This document shows, in pieces, positions 22,961 to 28,956 of a stretch of 28,956 nucleotides of DNA. The stretch is taken from contig DAOUGC010000150.1 in the NCBI GenBank assembly GCA_034429695.1, positions 1-28,956 of the forward strand. The letters run 5' to 3'. The translations under genes were made by a program, and so were the position numbers. The stretch comes from DAOUGC01 sp034429695. Its GTDB lineage: Bacteria; Chloroflexota; Anaerolineae; Anaerolineales; Anaerolineaceae. The notes beneath the pieces were generated by a model, which worked only from the letters and a program-made list of their open reading frames with translations, ran no database searches and had not been told where the DNA came from. The stretch's first letter is position 1; the number at the start of each line of letters is the position of its first letter.

Positions 22961-22978
22961 TTGTGAATAATATCACAA
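22961..22978. promoter_or_regulatory. Rex (NADH/NAD+ sensor) operator
   Basis: TTGTGA-ATAATA-TCACAA is an 18-base site matching 13 of the 14 fixed positions of the Rex consensus TTGTGAA-N4-TTCACAA. It lies 120 bases upstream of the NAD(P)-linked hydrogenase operon and about 36 bases upstream of its predicted -35 box. No rex gene is in this window. Control by the cell's NADH/NAD+ ratio is inferred from the site and the enzyme type. Confidence 0.7.
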
Positions 22979-23042
22979 TCCTCTGATATTAGGATGAGAA
23001 ACATGTGCTTTTTTGTCTTATTCGCGAATACCTCAGATTATC

Positions 23043-23792
23043 TCAGGGTAAAAATAATTGCATGCTGCGGCCATCCTGACCGCGAATTGCTTTTCTGATT
23101 TCTGCAATGTTGATGTCTTCCACCGTTAAATGAGTGCTACCCAGGTAACCATCCAGCGAGTGCACATCGCCATTCTGAATGAGTGGATATCCTTTGATTT
23201 GCGGATACTGCAATAAAGCCCGCTCCGGGGTAATGTGCCGTGATATTTCCAACGCTTCGATGGGAACATCGGTGGGCACAAACCCCAGCACTGCCAGCAA
23301 CCCAAAGGCTTTGCGGTTGACATGAGCAGGGATAAACAACCCTTGCAGTTCCTCCACCTTATGCCATGCTTCGGTCATGCTGGCATCTGCCGAGCTTAAC
23401 AGCAGACGTTCTTCCCGGCGGATAAAATCGCCGGTTTCATCCACCACAAATTGCTCACCGAAGAAATCGGGGTTGTTGGGGATGTTGGGCAGATGGTTTT
23501 CCACCCAGTTGCCAAAAGTACGAACCTGATCGATGGTGTCGAACAGGCACAGAACGTGAACTTCTTCGCGGGTTTGCAGTTCCATTCCAGGTAGGACAAT
23601 CAGACCCTTTTCATCGGCGGCAGCAGCTTTTTGCACGGCTTCAATGTTTGCCACAGCGTTATGGTCAGTGATGGCAATGACCTGAATACCCTGATCGGCT
23701 GCCTGGCGCACCACAAAAGGTGGGATCATCTCCACCTGAGCGCAGGGGGATAAAACCGTATGGACATGCAATTCAACCCGAACTGTTTTCAA
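23043..23792 (-). CDS. PHP-domain metal-dependent phosphoesterase
   Basis: PHP proteins are TIM-barrel-like metal phosphoesterases, and small ones include nucleoside 3',5'-bisphosphate or 5'-3' exonuclease-like enzymes. The 249-residue protein has metal ligands in order: VELHVHTVLSPCA (HxH, residues 9 and 11), IAITDHNAV (D, H), LPGMELQT (E), PAHVNRK (H) and NGDVHSLD (D, H). The start is TTG at 23792, because TGA lies two codons upstream and the HxH motif begins at residue 9; the ribosome site is weak. It lies between the DRTGG gene and the hydrogenase operon, all on the minus strand. PHP genes recur next to DRTGG and ATPase genes in hydrogenase clusters, so a nucleotide-signal role is a reasonable inference. 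Its substrate is unknown. Confidence 0.87.
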   Translation of the reverse strand: MKTVRVELHVHTVLSPCAQVEMIPPFVVRQAADQGIQVIAITDHNAVANIEAVQKAAAADEKGLIVLPGMELQTREEVHVLCLFDTIDQVRTFGNWVENHLPNIPNNPDFFGEQFVVDETGDFIRREERLLLSSADASMTEAWHKVEELQGLFIPAHVNRKAFGLLAVLGFVPTDVPIEALEISRHITPERALLQYPQIKGYPLIQNGDVHSLDGYLGSTHLTVEDINIAEIRKAIRGQDGRSMQLFLP

Positions 23793-23828
23793 ATTTCAAC
23801 CAACCGAAAGCGACCGTTTGAGGTCACG

Positions 23829-23902
23829 AAAAACCGCCAGTGAGCCAGCGCCCCGGTCCGGGCTGGAGTACAGGTGCCCGGCGGTAAAGCCGCTTCTGGC
23901 GG
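23829..23902 (-). terminator. Structured three-stem intergenic element ending in T5
   Basis: On the minus strand an outer stem CCGCCAG/CTGGCGG (23902-23896 with 23840-23834) encloses two hairpins. One is CGGC-N6-GCCG (23892-23879); the other is CCAG..CCC-N5-GGG..CTGG (23866-23845). TTTTT (23833-23829) follows directly. It ends the DRTGG-CBS transcript 23 bases after the stop and before the PHP gene. The multi-branch shape is richer than a plain terminator, and it matches no riboswitch class I know. Confidence 0.65.
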
Positions 23903-23924
23903 GTGGGTGAAAATGTTTTACAAA

Positions 23925-24272
23925 TCAGACTTCGCGAATACCCATTTCCCATAGTTTGCCTGCCACGGCGAACGTTTTTTCGTTTGTAGCCAGCAGGGTA
24001 ATGCCTTCTTCATTGGCCTTTGCGATGGTGCTTTCATCTGGCATGGCGCCTTCGGTGATGATAATGGCAGCCAGATCCAACAGGGCAGCCACCGCCACGA
24101 TGTTTGAGTGTGATTGCAGGGTGAGCCACAAACTATGACGCCCCGCACCGGCCATGACACAGCTCAAAAGATCTGATGCATAACCGCCTTGTGGTTGGAT
24201 GGATTTAAAGTCTCCCGGCGTGGTAAGAACGGTCAGATTCAAGGCTGCAATGATTTCTTCAAGGTTCATCAT
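23925..24272 (-). CDS. DRTGG-domain protein
   Basis: This 115-residue protein consists of a single DRTGG domain: QGGYASDLLSCVMAGAGRHSLWLTLQSHSNIVAVAALLDLAAIIITEG, then ESTIAKANEEGITLLAT. DRTGG domains also occur in phosphotransacetylase and in nucleotide- or CBS-linked regulatory proteins; they bind no known ligand for certain. The GGYASDLLS stretch is the family's best-conserved block. I chose ATG at 24272; GAGGAG precedes it, and ATG at 24269 is equally possible. The CBS-ATPase gene ends 8 bases upstream, so they are cotranscribed. Stand-alone DRTGG genes are known beside PHP and ATPase genes in hydrogenase operons, which supports a shared signalling role. Confidence 0.86.
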   Translation of the reverse strand: MMNLEEIIAALNLTVLTTPGDFKSIQPQGGYASDLLSCVMAGAGRHSLWLTLQSHSNIVAVAALLDLAAIIITEGAMPDESTIAKANEEGITLLATNEKTFAVAGKLWEMGIREV

Positions 24273-24280
24273 TTGGCTCC

Positions 24281-25285
24281 TCATGAAGGCCGGTTTGTGG
24301 AAGAATAGCCTTCGCCCACGCTTTCTTCCTTTTCGAGAAATATTTTCATCTTCAAGCGGGTGCCGATGTCAGGTTGAGACTCGAGCACCATGTTGTCAAC
24401 ACACCGGGATATGTTGACCAGGCCCATGCCTGCGCCGAAACCCAGTTCGCGGATTTCTTCACTGGCTGTGGAATACCCTGGTTTCATGGCCAGTTCAACA
24501 TCCTTGATGCCGGGGCCATCGTCGTAGGCGTCAATGGTAATGCGGTGCGGTTCAATTTCAACCCGCAACACGCCTCCGTTTGTGGTGTGGATCACCAGGT
24601 TCATCTCTGCTTCATAAGATGCGATGCCGCAGCGACGGGCAATTTGAGGCGTTGCCCCCAGACGGGTGAGAGCGCGTTTGATGTTGGATGAAGCTGCGCC
24701 ACCGTGGTTAAAATCCCGCGGCTTGATGTTGTAACGCAGGATCAAGCTCGTTCGGTCTGATTCGATATCCTCGAACAGGTGACTGGCGCGGTAAATGCGT
24801 ACTTCTTCCTGTTGATACTCGTGCTGCAAGGCGCGCAGCAAACCGCGGGTGATGTCACCCTTGGTGAGGATGCCAACGAGTTGATCATCAGAATCCAGAA
24901 CAGGCAGGCGACCGACCTGTGAGTTGACGAAGACTTTCAGTGCTTCCACCACAGGATCTGTGGATTTGACCGTGTATGGATTGGGGGTCATGTACTTGAC
25001 CACACTGGAGTCCATATCCATCAGGGTCATGCAGCGGATCAGGTCTTCCATGCTGATAATGCCCACCAGCTTGCCGTCCAGCGTAACCGGCGCGCCGGAG
25101 ATGCGTCGCTGACGGAAGACCTCCATGACATCGCGCATGGTCATGGCCGGCGAGAAGCTGTCCACGCTGGCGGTCATGACCTCACTAATTTTTAGTTCAT
25201 AGGCGAGTTCTTCGCCGCGGGTGATGTTCTCAGCAGCCTGATCGGTGATCAGTACGTTTCTTCTGCTTTTGGGCATGTCGCTCAT
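24281..25285 (-). CDS. CBS-pair fused to RsbW-like ATPase
   Basis: This is a 334-residue fusion. Two CBS motifs (about residues 33-92, VMTASVDSFSPAMTMRDVM, and 97-152, YMTPNPYTVKSTDPVVEAL) form one Bateman module that probably binds adenine nucleotides. The C-terminal part (about 180-318) is a GHKL ATPase with EAEMNLVIHT (N-box), AYDDGPGI (G1) and GFGAGMGLVNISR (G2), like anti-sigma factor RsbW. The phospho-acceptor His domain of histidine kinases is missing. CBS control of an ATPase or kinase suggests an energy-charge-regulated switch, and the target protein is unknown. ATG at 25285 has AAGG 10 bases upstream. It lies between two DRTGG-type genes, in the same direction as the hydrogenase operon. 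Confidence 0.9.
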   Translation of the reverse strand: MSDMPKSRRNVLITDQAAENITRGEELAYELKISEVMTASVDSFSPAMTMRDVMEVFRQRRISGAPVTLDGKLVGIISMEDLIRCMTLMDMDSSVVKYMTPNPYTVKSTDPVVEALKVFVNSQVGRLPVLDSDDQLVGILTKGDITRGLLRALQHEYQQEEVRIYRASHLFEDIESDRTSLILRYNIKPRDFNHGGAASSNIKRALTRLGATPQIARRCGIASYEAEMNLVIHTTNGGVLRVEIEPHRITIDAYDDGPGIKDVELAMKPGYSTASEEIRELGFGAGMGLVNISRCVDNMVLESQPDIGTRLKMKIFLEKEESVGEGYSSTNRPS

Positions 25286-25307
25286 TTAGCAGACGCCTTT
25301 CGACGGG

Positions 25308-25685
25308 TTATTCCAGTTCGGACGGTCCGTCGGGGACCGAGTTTTCCAGGCTGGGAAGCCCGGCAGCATACATTCTTCCACACAGTTCAAACATGCCGAA
25401 CGGCGAGGAAATTAGCGCCAATCGTTCCTGATTGGCCAGATTGATGGTTTCGGGAGGGGGGTTCTTGCCGCGTACAAAGACAATGGCAGAGACATCGGCC
25501 ATCTGGGAAGTGCGTACGACCTGGGGGTTGCACAGACCGGTGAGAAGCACAGCCTGTGGCTGAATGTATGCCAGGACGTCGCTCATCAGATCGGCGCCGC
25601 AGCCGCCCTTGACTTCGCGGGTGAGGTCGGCTGAGTCGTTGATTAATTGCCCGTTGATTAACTTGATTAATTCATCTACGTTCAT
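25308..25685 (-). CDS. DRTGG-like domain protein (divergent copy)
   Basis: This 125-residue protein has the DRTGG fold pattern: VKGGCGADLMSDVLAYIQPQAVLLTGLCNPQVVRTSQMADVSAIVFVRGK, then PPETINLANQERLALISSPFGMFELCGRMYAAGL. It aligns with the DRTGG protein at 23925-24272 segment by segment (GGYASDLLS against GGCGADLMS, TLQSHSNIVAVAALLD against TGLCNPQVVRTSQMAD), but only weakly. It is the first gene of the DRTGG/CBS-ATPase operon. The ATG at 25685 is preceded by AGGGCG at about 8 bases. The 160-base gap upstream is shared with the divergent hisS; no clear minus-strand promoter is seen there. Confidence 0.8.
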   Translation of the reverse strand: MNVDELIKLINGQLINDSADLTREVKGGCGADLMSDVLAYIQPQAVLLTGLCNPQVVRTSQMADVSAIVFVRGKNPPPETINLANQERLALISSPFGMFELCGRMYAAGLPSLENSVPDGPSELE

Positions 25686-25799
25686 GTGCTGCGCCCTGGT
25701 CAGTAATAAATTTGTTTGAATATGCCAGTGGATATTTTACCTCAATTAGTTCGAAATGAACAAAACGATTTGGCAAGGATCGGAAAGCAGGATGAGTTG

Positions 25800-25808
25800 T
25801 GTTAAAAT
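25800..25808 (+). promoter_or_regulatory. Possible extended -10 promoter for hisS
   Basis: TGT-TAAAAT fits an extended -10 element (TGN-TATAAT-like). The -35 region is poor (TCGGAA at 17 bases). The start would be near 25815, with about 30 bases to the hisS ATG. Confidence 0.4.
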
Positions 25809-25845
25809 GAACGAATATTTTGGGAATTTGGGAGAAAGGAGCCCC

Positions 25846-27114
25846 ATGAAAACGACCATTCCAACCGTTAAAGGCGCCAGAGATTTTTATCCAGAGCAGA
25901 AAGCCCTCCATTCCTGGATGGGTGAATTACTGCGCTCTGTCTCCCATTCCTTTGGTTATCAGGAGTATGATGGCCCATTTCTTGAGAAGATCGATCTCTA
26001 TGCGGCAAAATCATCTGAAGAATTGGTCAAGGAACAGTCATTTGTTTTTCCTGATCGCGGTGGAGAGCTGATCGCCTTGAGGCCCGAATTGACCCCCAGC
26101 CTGGCGCGCATGGTCGCACAGCGTCAGGGCGAGCTGGTTTTTCCCATGCGGTGGTGGTCCTTTGGCCCGTTCTGGCGCTATGAGCGTCCGCAAAAGGGTC
26201 GTTCGCGCGAGTTTTATCAGTGGAACATCGATCTGATCGGGGTGGATACGCCCGAAGCAGATGCCGAGCTGGTTGCTGTGGCAGCCACATTTTTCAAGAA
26301 AATCGGCCTGGGACCAGATCTGGTGAAACTGTATGTGAATAACCGCAAGCTGATGAATTCACAGCTTGAAAAGCTTGGCATTCCCGTTGATTTGCACCCC
26401 GGCGTCTTTCACCTGATCGATCGGCGGGACAAAATGCAGCCCGATGATTGGGATGCTTACTCGCTGGAAATTGGTTTAAAACCGGAAGAACTTGAAGGAT
26501 TAAAGCGCGTACTCGCCAACCCGGAATTGTGGAAGGAACACCCGGATTTTGAACGTTTCTTCAATGTGATTGATGCCATGGGTTTGCGGGATTATGTAGT
26601 ATATGACCCGGGAGTTATCCGTGGTTTGGATTACTACACCGGCATGGTGTTTGAGGCGTTCGAAAAGGACGGTGGTCGCGCCATCCTGGGTGGGGGGCAT
26701 TACGATAATTTGGTTGCGGCAGTGGGCGGCGATCATCTACCGGGTGTGGGTTTTGCGATGGGCGATGCCATGATCATGGTGGTATTGGAAAAGTACGGCT
26801 GTCTGCCGCAAATGCCGGTGTTGGACGATGCCGTACTGGTGACGGTCTTTGAAGAGAGTCTGATCCCTGCTTCTTATGCGTTTACCTCCGTGTTGCATGA
26901 AGCCGGCGTGCGAGCGGTTTGTTATCCAGATGCCGCCAAATTACAGAAACAGCTCAAGTTTGCTGATCGCATGCGTGTGCGTTATGCGGTGATCATGGGG
27001 CCTGATGAGGCTGCCGCGGGGCAGGTTACCGTGAAGAACCTTGCCGAGCGTACGCAAGAGACCATGAGCCAGGCGGATGCGGCTGTTTACCTGCGCGAGC
27101 AATTGAATCGATAA
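25846..27114 (+). CDS. hisS: Histidyl-tRNA synthetase
   Basis: This is a class II aminoacyl-tRNA synthetase that charges tRNA-His with histidine. It has 422 residues. Motif 1 region is KGARDFYPEQ and following, motif 2 is FGPFWRYERPQKGRSREFYQWNIDLIG, the histidine-specific motif is RGLDYYTG, and motif 3 lies in the GVGFAMGDAMI region. The C-terminal anticodon-binding domain starts around LDDAVLVTV and ends at LREQLNR. The ATG at 25846 has a strong AAAGGAG 4 bases upstream. Longer readings from 25756 would precede this ribosome site and are unlikely. Its cognate tRNA gene follows 50 bases downstream. Confidence 0.96.
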   Translation: MKTTIPTVKGARDFYPEQKALHSWMGELLRSVSHSFGYQEYDGPFLEKIDLYAAKSSEELVKEQSFVFPDRGGELIALRPELTPSLARMVAQRQGELVFPMRWWSFGPFWRYERPQKGRSREFYQWNIDLIGVDTPEADAELVAVAATFFKKIGLGPDLVKLYVNNRKLMNSQLEKLGIPVDLHPGVFHLIDRRDKMQPDDWDAYSLEIGLKPEELEGLKRVLANPELWKEHPDFERFFNVIDAMGLRDYVVYDPGVIRGLDYYTGMVFEAFEKDGGRAILGGGHYDNLVAAVGGDHLPGVGFAMGDAMIMVVLEKYGCLPQMPVLDDAVLVTVFEESLIPASYAFTSVLHEAGVRAVCYPDAAKLQKQLKFADRMRVRYAVIMGPDEAAAGQVTVKNLAERTQETMSQADAAVYLREQLNR

Positions 27115-27118
27115 AATC

Positions 27119-27147
27119 TTGCATGCAGCGGGAGGTCGTGTTACAAT
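27119..27147 (+). promoter_or_regulatory. Sigma70-type promoter of tRNA-His
   Basis: TTGCAT (27119-27124) and TACAAT (27142-27147) have the ideal 17-base spacing. Transcription should start near 27154, about 11 bases before the tRNA, allowing 5' end cleavage by RNase P. The promoter begins 5 bases after the hisS stop. Confidence 0.75.
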
Positions 27148-27164
27148 TGCATCCGCTTCAAGAT

Positions 27165-27240
27165 GGTGGCTGTAGCTCAACGGCAGAGCGTCGCACTGTG
27201 GATGCGAATGTTGTGGGTTCGAAACCCATCAGCCACCCCA
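27165..27240 (+). tRNA. tRNA-His (anticodon GTG)
   Basis: The gene makes a complete cloverleaf. The acceptor stem is GTGGCTG/CAGCCAC, the D stem GCTC/GAGC, the anticodon stem TCGCA/TGCGA with loop CTGTGGA (anticodon GTG), and the T stem GTGGG/CCCAT. The CCA end is encoded. The extra G at -1 (27165) opposite C73 is encoded, the hallmark identity element of tRNA-His. A terminator follows. Confidence 0.97.
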
Positions 27241-27241
27241 T

Positions 27242-27273
27242 AAGCCACCCGGTAAAGGGTGGCTTTTTGTTTT
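27242..27273 (+). terminator. Intrinsic terminator of tRNA-His
   Basis: AAGCCACCC-N6-GGGTGGCTT (27242-27265) followed by TTTGTTTT. It starts two bases after the tRNA. The stem sequence resembles the tRNA's acceptor end (GGTGGCT/AGCCACC) and may compete with it for pairing. Confidence 0.88.
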
Positions 27274-27301
27274 GACAAACCATCTATCACCAGTGTGTGA
27301 T
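27272..27301 (+). promoter_or_regulatory. Possible promoter of the pentapeptide-repeat gene
   Basis: TTGACA (27272-27277) is a perfect -35 box; TGTGAT (27296-27301) at 18 bases is a fair -10. The start would be near 27308, 30 bases before the ATG. It overlaps the tail of the tRNA terminator. Confidence 0.4.
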
Positions 27302-27337
27302 GGGCAACCCCGGGCCTGATCCTTTTGGGAGAATTTC

Positions 27338-27958
27338 ATGACAAAGGACTTTTTTACCGAAATCGACTACCAGGGCGAGGATTTCAGAGGGCTCGATTTA
27401 CCGGGTGAGGTGGTTGAGGATGTCATCTTTGATCAATGCCAGTTCAAACGCTGTAATTTTAGTGAGGCGCGTTTTGTGCGCTGCCAGTTCCGAAAATGCC
27501 AGTTCATGCACTCCGATCTCAGCCTGATCAAGATTCCCAAAACATCATTTGTTTCCTGTACTTTCAGTGATTGCCGGCTGGTGGGTGTTGATTGGGTTGA
27601 AGCTGACTGGAAAGCGTCGCGGTTGGGCAAGCCACTTTCATTTGAGCGTTGTACCCTTAATTATGGATTGTTTATTGGTTTGAAACTGGAAAAGATGATC
27701 ATGAAGTCTTGCAGCATCATGCATGCCGATTTTACAGACGCCGTATTAACCGGGGCAACATTTTCGTTCAGTCAACTGGATGAAACGCGTTTCAGCCATA
27801 CTGATTTGAGTGACACGGATTTTTCCAATGCCAGCGGGTACGCCATAGGGGCGCATGAAAACATCCTCAAGGGAACCCGGTTTTCGTTGCCCGAAGCCAT
27901 GCGATTGTTGCTGTATCTGGACATCATTTTGGTTGATGATGAAGAGAGTGGAGAGTAA
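27338..27958 (+). CDS. Pentapeptide-repeat protein
   Basis: This 206-residue protein consists mostly of A(D/N)LxX-type five-residue repeats that form a right-handed quadrilateral beta-helix, for example QCQFKRCNFSEARFVRCQF at 33-51 and FSQLDETRFSHTDLSDTDF at about 145-163. The interruption around KIPKTSFV-WVEADWKASRLG is a loop between coils. It ends RFSLPEAMRLLLYLDIILV, a capping helix and strand seen in the Qnr/MfpA-like group that mimic DNA and bind gyrase. The gyrase role is not certain, because many such proteins have other, unknown roles. GGGAG lies 7 bases before the ATG at 27338. It has its own promoter downstream of tRNA-His. Confidence 0.88.
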   Translation: MTKDFFTEIDYQGEDFRGLDLPGEVVEDVIFDQCQFKRCNFSEARFVRCQFRKCQFMHSDLSLIKIPKTSFVSCTFSDCRLVGVDWVEADWKASRLGKPLSFERCTLNYGLFIGLKLEKMIMKSCSIMHADFTDAVLTGATFSFSQLDETRFSHTDLSDTDFSNASGYAIGAHENILKGTRFSLPEAMRLLLYLDIILVDDEESGE

Positions 27959-27977
27959 AGCAAGGTAAAACCTTGCT
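27959..27977 (+). terminator. Hairpin after the pentapeptide-repeat gene
   Basis: AGCAAGG-N5-CCTTGCT begins one base after the stop. No T-run follows (GCGCTGG), so as a terminator it is weak and may instead stabilise the mRNA end. Confidence 0.45.
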
Positions 27978-28057
27978 GCGCTGGACATAATTGATAAACT
28001 ATGTAAAAATAACATCCTGTTCTTTCATAAACGCAATAACACAAATGGATAAAAAAA

Positions 28058-28956
28058 TTGGCTAAACCTGTTTTACGGATTATGTTGGTTGAAGACGATC
28101 AGGAAGATTACGAGTTCACCCGCGAACTATTTTCTGCTGCCCATACCATCAAGGTTAAATTGAGTTGGGTATCAAATGCAACTGATGCATTACAGTTGTT
28201 GAAGCAGGATTCCTTCGACGCAGTTCTGGTGGATTTCTACCTGTCAAACATTAACGGCGCCAGTTTTATTCGTGAAGCGATTGTAATCCGTGCGGATATT
28301 CCATATATTTTGTTGACCGGTTCAGGAAACCCGCAAATCGATCAACAGGCTCTGGATGCTGGCGCGGTGGATTACCTGGTAAAAGGGGAAGTGACCGTTG
28401 GGATGCTGGAACGTTCCATCCGGTATTCCATTGAACATGTCAGGCATACACGCGCATTGGAACAGGCGCGCAAGCAAATGGAAATGCTGGCAGTGGCTTT
28501 GCACGACAGCAACGAGCGTTTTCGTATAGCCATTTACAAGTCGCCCATCACTGTATATACAACCGATTTGAACTTGCGTTACACCTGGCTTTACAACCCA
28601 TCATTGGGTTTTACCATTGAGCAAGCCCTTGGAAAACGCGATGATGAATTGCTGCCCGAGGCGGATGTAAGCGAACTGATTGACTTGAAGCAGCAGGTAT
28701 TGAATACCGGGGTTGGAGCGCGAAAAGAGGTTCTAATCCATGTGGCTGGGCGCCCCGCGATTTTTGACGTAACGGTTGAGCCGTTGATTGACTCTGAAAG
28801 TTGCCTGCAAGGGTTGACCGTTGCCGCCATGAATATTACCGAAAGGCGGCGTCTTGAGGAGTTGCGGCAACGTGCCACAGCACAAGTGGAAGTACAGCGG
28901 CGATTAATGGAACATCGCGAACAGGAGCGCAATCTAATCGCTCGCGATTTACATGA
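28058..28956 (+). CDS. Receiver-PAS-histidine kinase (N-terminal part)
   Basis: This is a hybrid signalling protein cut by the window end. The receiver domain covers about residues 1-120: LRIMLVEDDQEDYEF carries the acidic pocket, VLVDFYLSNINGASF the phospho-Asp, LLTGSG the switch Thr, and YLVKGEV the conserved Lys. A PAS domain (about 150-265, FRIAIYKSPITVYTTDLNLRYTW) follows. It ends in EHREQERNLIARDLH, the start of a NarL-type HisKA_3 dimerisation domain whose phospho-acceptor His falls at the cut. The frame is open to base 28956. The start is unsure: TTG at 28058 gives the whole first beta strand, and ATG at 28082 would remove eight residues. No recognised target genes are nearby. Confidence 0.85.
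   Translation, partial: MAKPVLRIMLVEDDQEDYEFTRELFSAAHTIKVKLSWVSNATDALQLLKQDSFDAVLVDFYLSNINGASFIREAIVIRADIPYILLTGSGNPQIDQQALDAGAVDYLVKGEVTVGMLERSIRYSIEHVRHTRALEQARKQMEMLAVALHDSNERFRIAIYKSPITVYTTDLNLRYTWLYNPSLGFTIEQALGKRDDELLPEADVSELIDLKQQVLNTGVGARKEVLIHVAGRPAIFDVTVEPLIDSESCLQGLTVAAMNITERRRLEELRQRATAQVEVQRRLMEHREQERNLIARDLH

Noticed and set aside
23829..23902. Known riboswitch, SRP RNA or 6S-type RNA
   Set aside because: None of the conserved cores I know (for example cobalamin, c-di-GMP, Moco, SRP GGAA-loop) is present, so I left it as a structured terminator.
1..28956. Mobile element, phage, CRISPR array or rRNA
   Set aside because: No transposase or integrase frame, no regularly spaced direct repeats and no rRNA-like sequence; the pentapeptide repeats are in protein only.

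Overview
The window looks like a chromosomal segment of a strictly fermentative, anaerobic bacterium. My best guess is Chloroflexota, class Anaerolineae. That rests on overall gene style and on the mix of a SufBDSU-Rieske operon with an NAD-linked [NiFe] hydrogenase, and it could not be checked by a search. Coding density is high, no stretch over 300 bases lacks a gene, and I see no transposase, phage gene, CRISPR array or rRNA.

Layout. (1) Positions 1-4477, plus strand: end of an iron-sulfur assembly operon (sufB fragment, sufD, a small unknown gene, sufS, sufU, a Rieske ferredoxin), closed by a terminator that can work in both directions. (2) Positions 4485-5957, minus strand: a PIG-L type deacetylase and a methyltransferase behind a good sigma70-type promoter. 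(3) Positions 6078-11853, minus strand: a complete hypABFCDE operon for making the NiFe(CN)2CO centre. (4) Positions 11984-22840, minus strand: a hydrogenase operon. Read in its own direction it runs NuoE, an RsbW-like ATPase, a cysteine-free HndB-like protein, NuoF with an extra ferredoxin domain, a second NuoE, a second NuoF, a NuoG-like protein, the [NiFe] small subunit, the [NiFe] large subunit, the maturation protease and a cAMP-type sensor protein with no DNA-binding domain. (5) Positions 23043-25685, minus strand: a PHP-domain protein, a DRTGG protein, a CBS-ATPase fusion and a second DRTGG-like protein. (6) Positions 25846-28956, plus strand: hisS, tRNA-His, a pentapeptide-repeat protein and the first part of a receiver-PAS-histidine kinase.

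How the genes work together. The suf genes supply iron-sulfur clusters, and the hydrogenase needs many: about ten cluster-binding motifs are visible in its subunits. HypA-F build the active site and the protease completes the large subunit. The hydrogenase appears to couple NAD(P)H, and possibly ferredoxin, to H2. The two NuoE/NuoF sets differ, because only one NuoF carries the C-terminal 2x[4Fe-4S] domain typical of HydB/HndC of electron-bifurcating enzymes. A near-perfect Rex (NADH/NAD+ sensor) operator and a promoter lie just before the first gene.

The part most worth following up is this chimeric hydrogenase together with its companion proteins: two RsbW-like ATPases, two DRTGG proteins, a PHP protein, a CBS pair and a cNMP-type sensor. 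They look like a dedicated signalling system for hydrogen metabolism whose mechanism I cannot read from sequence.
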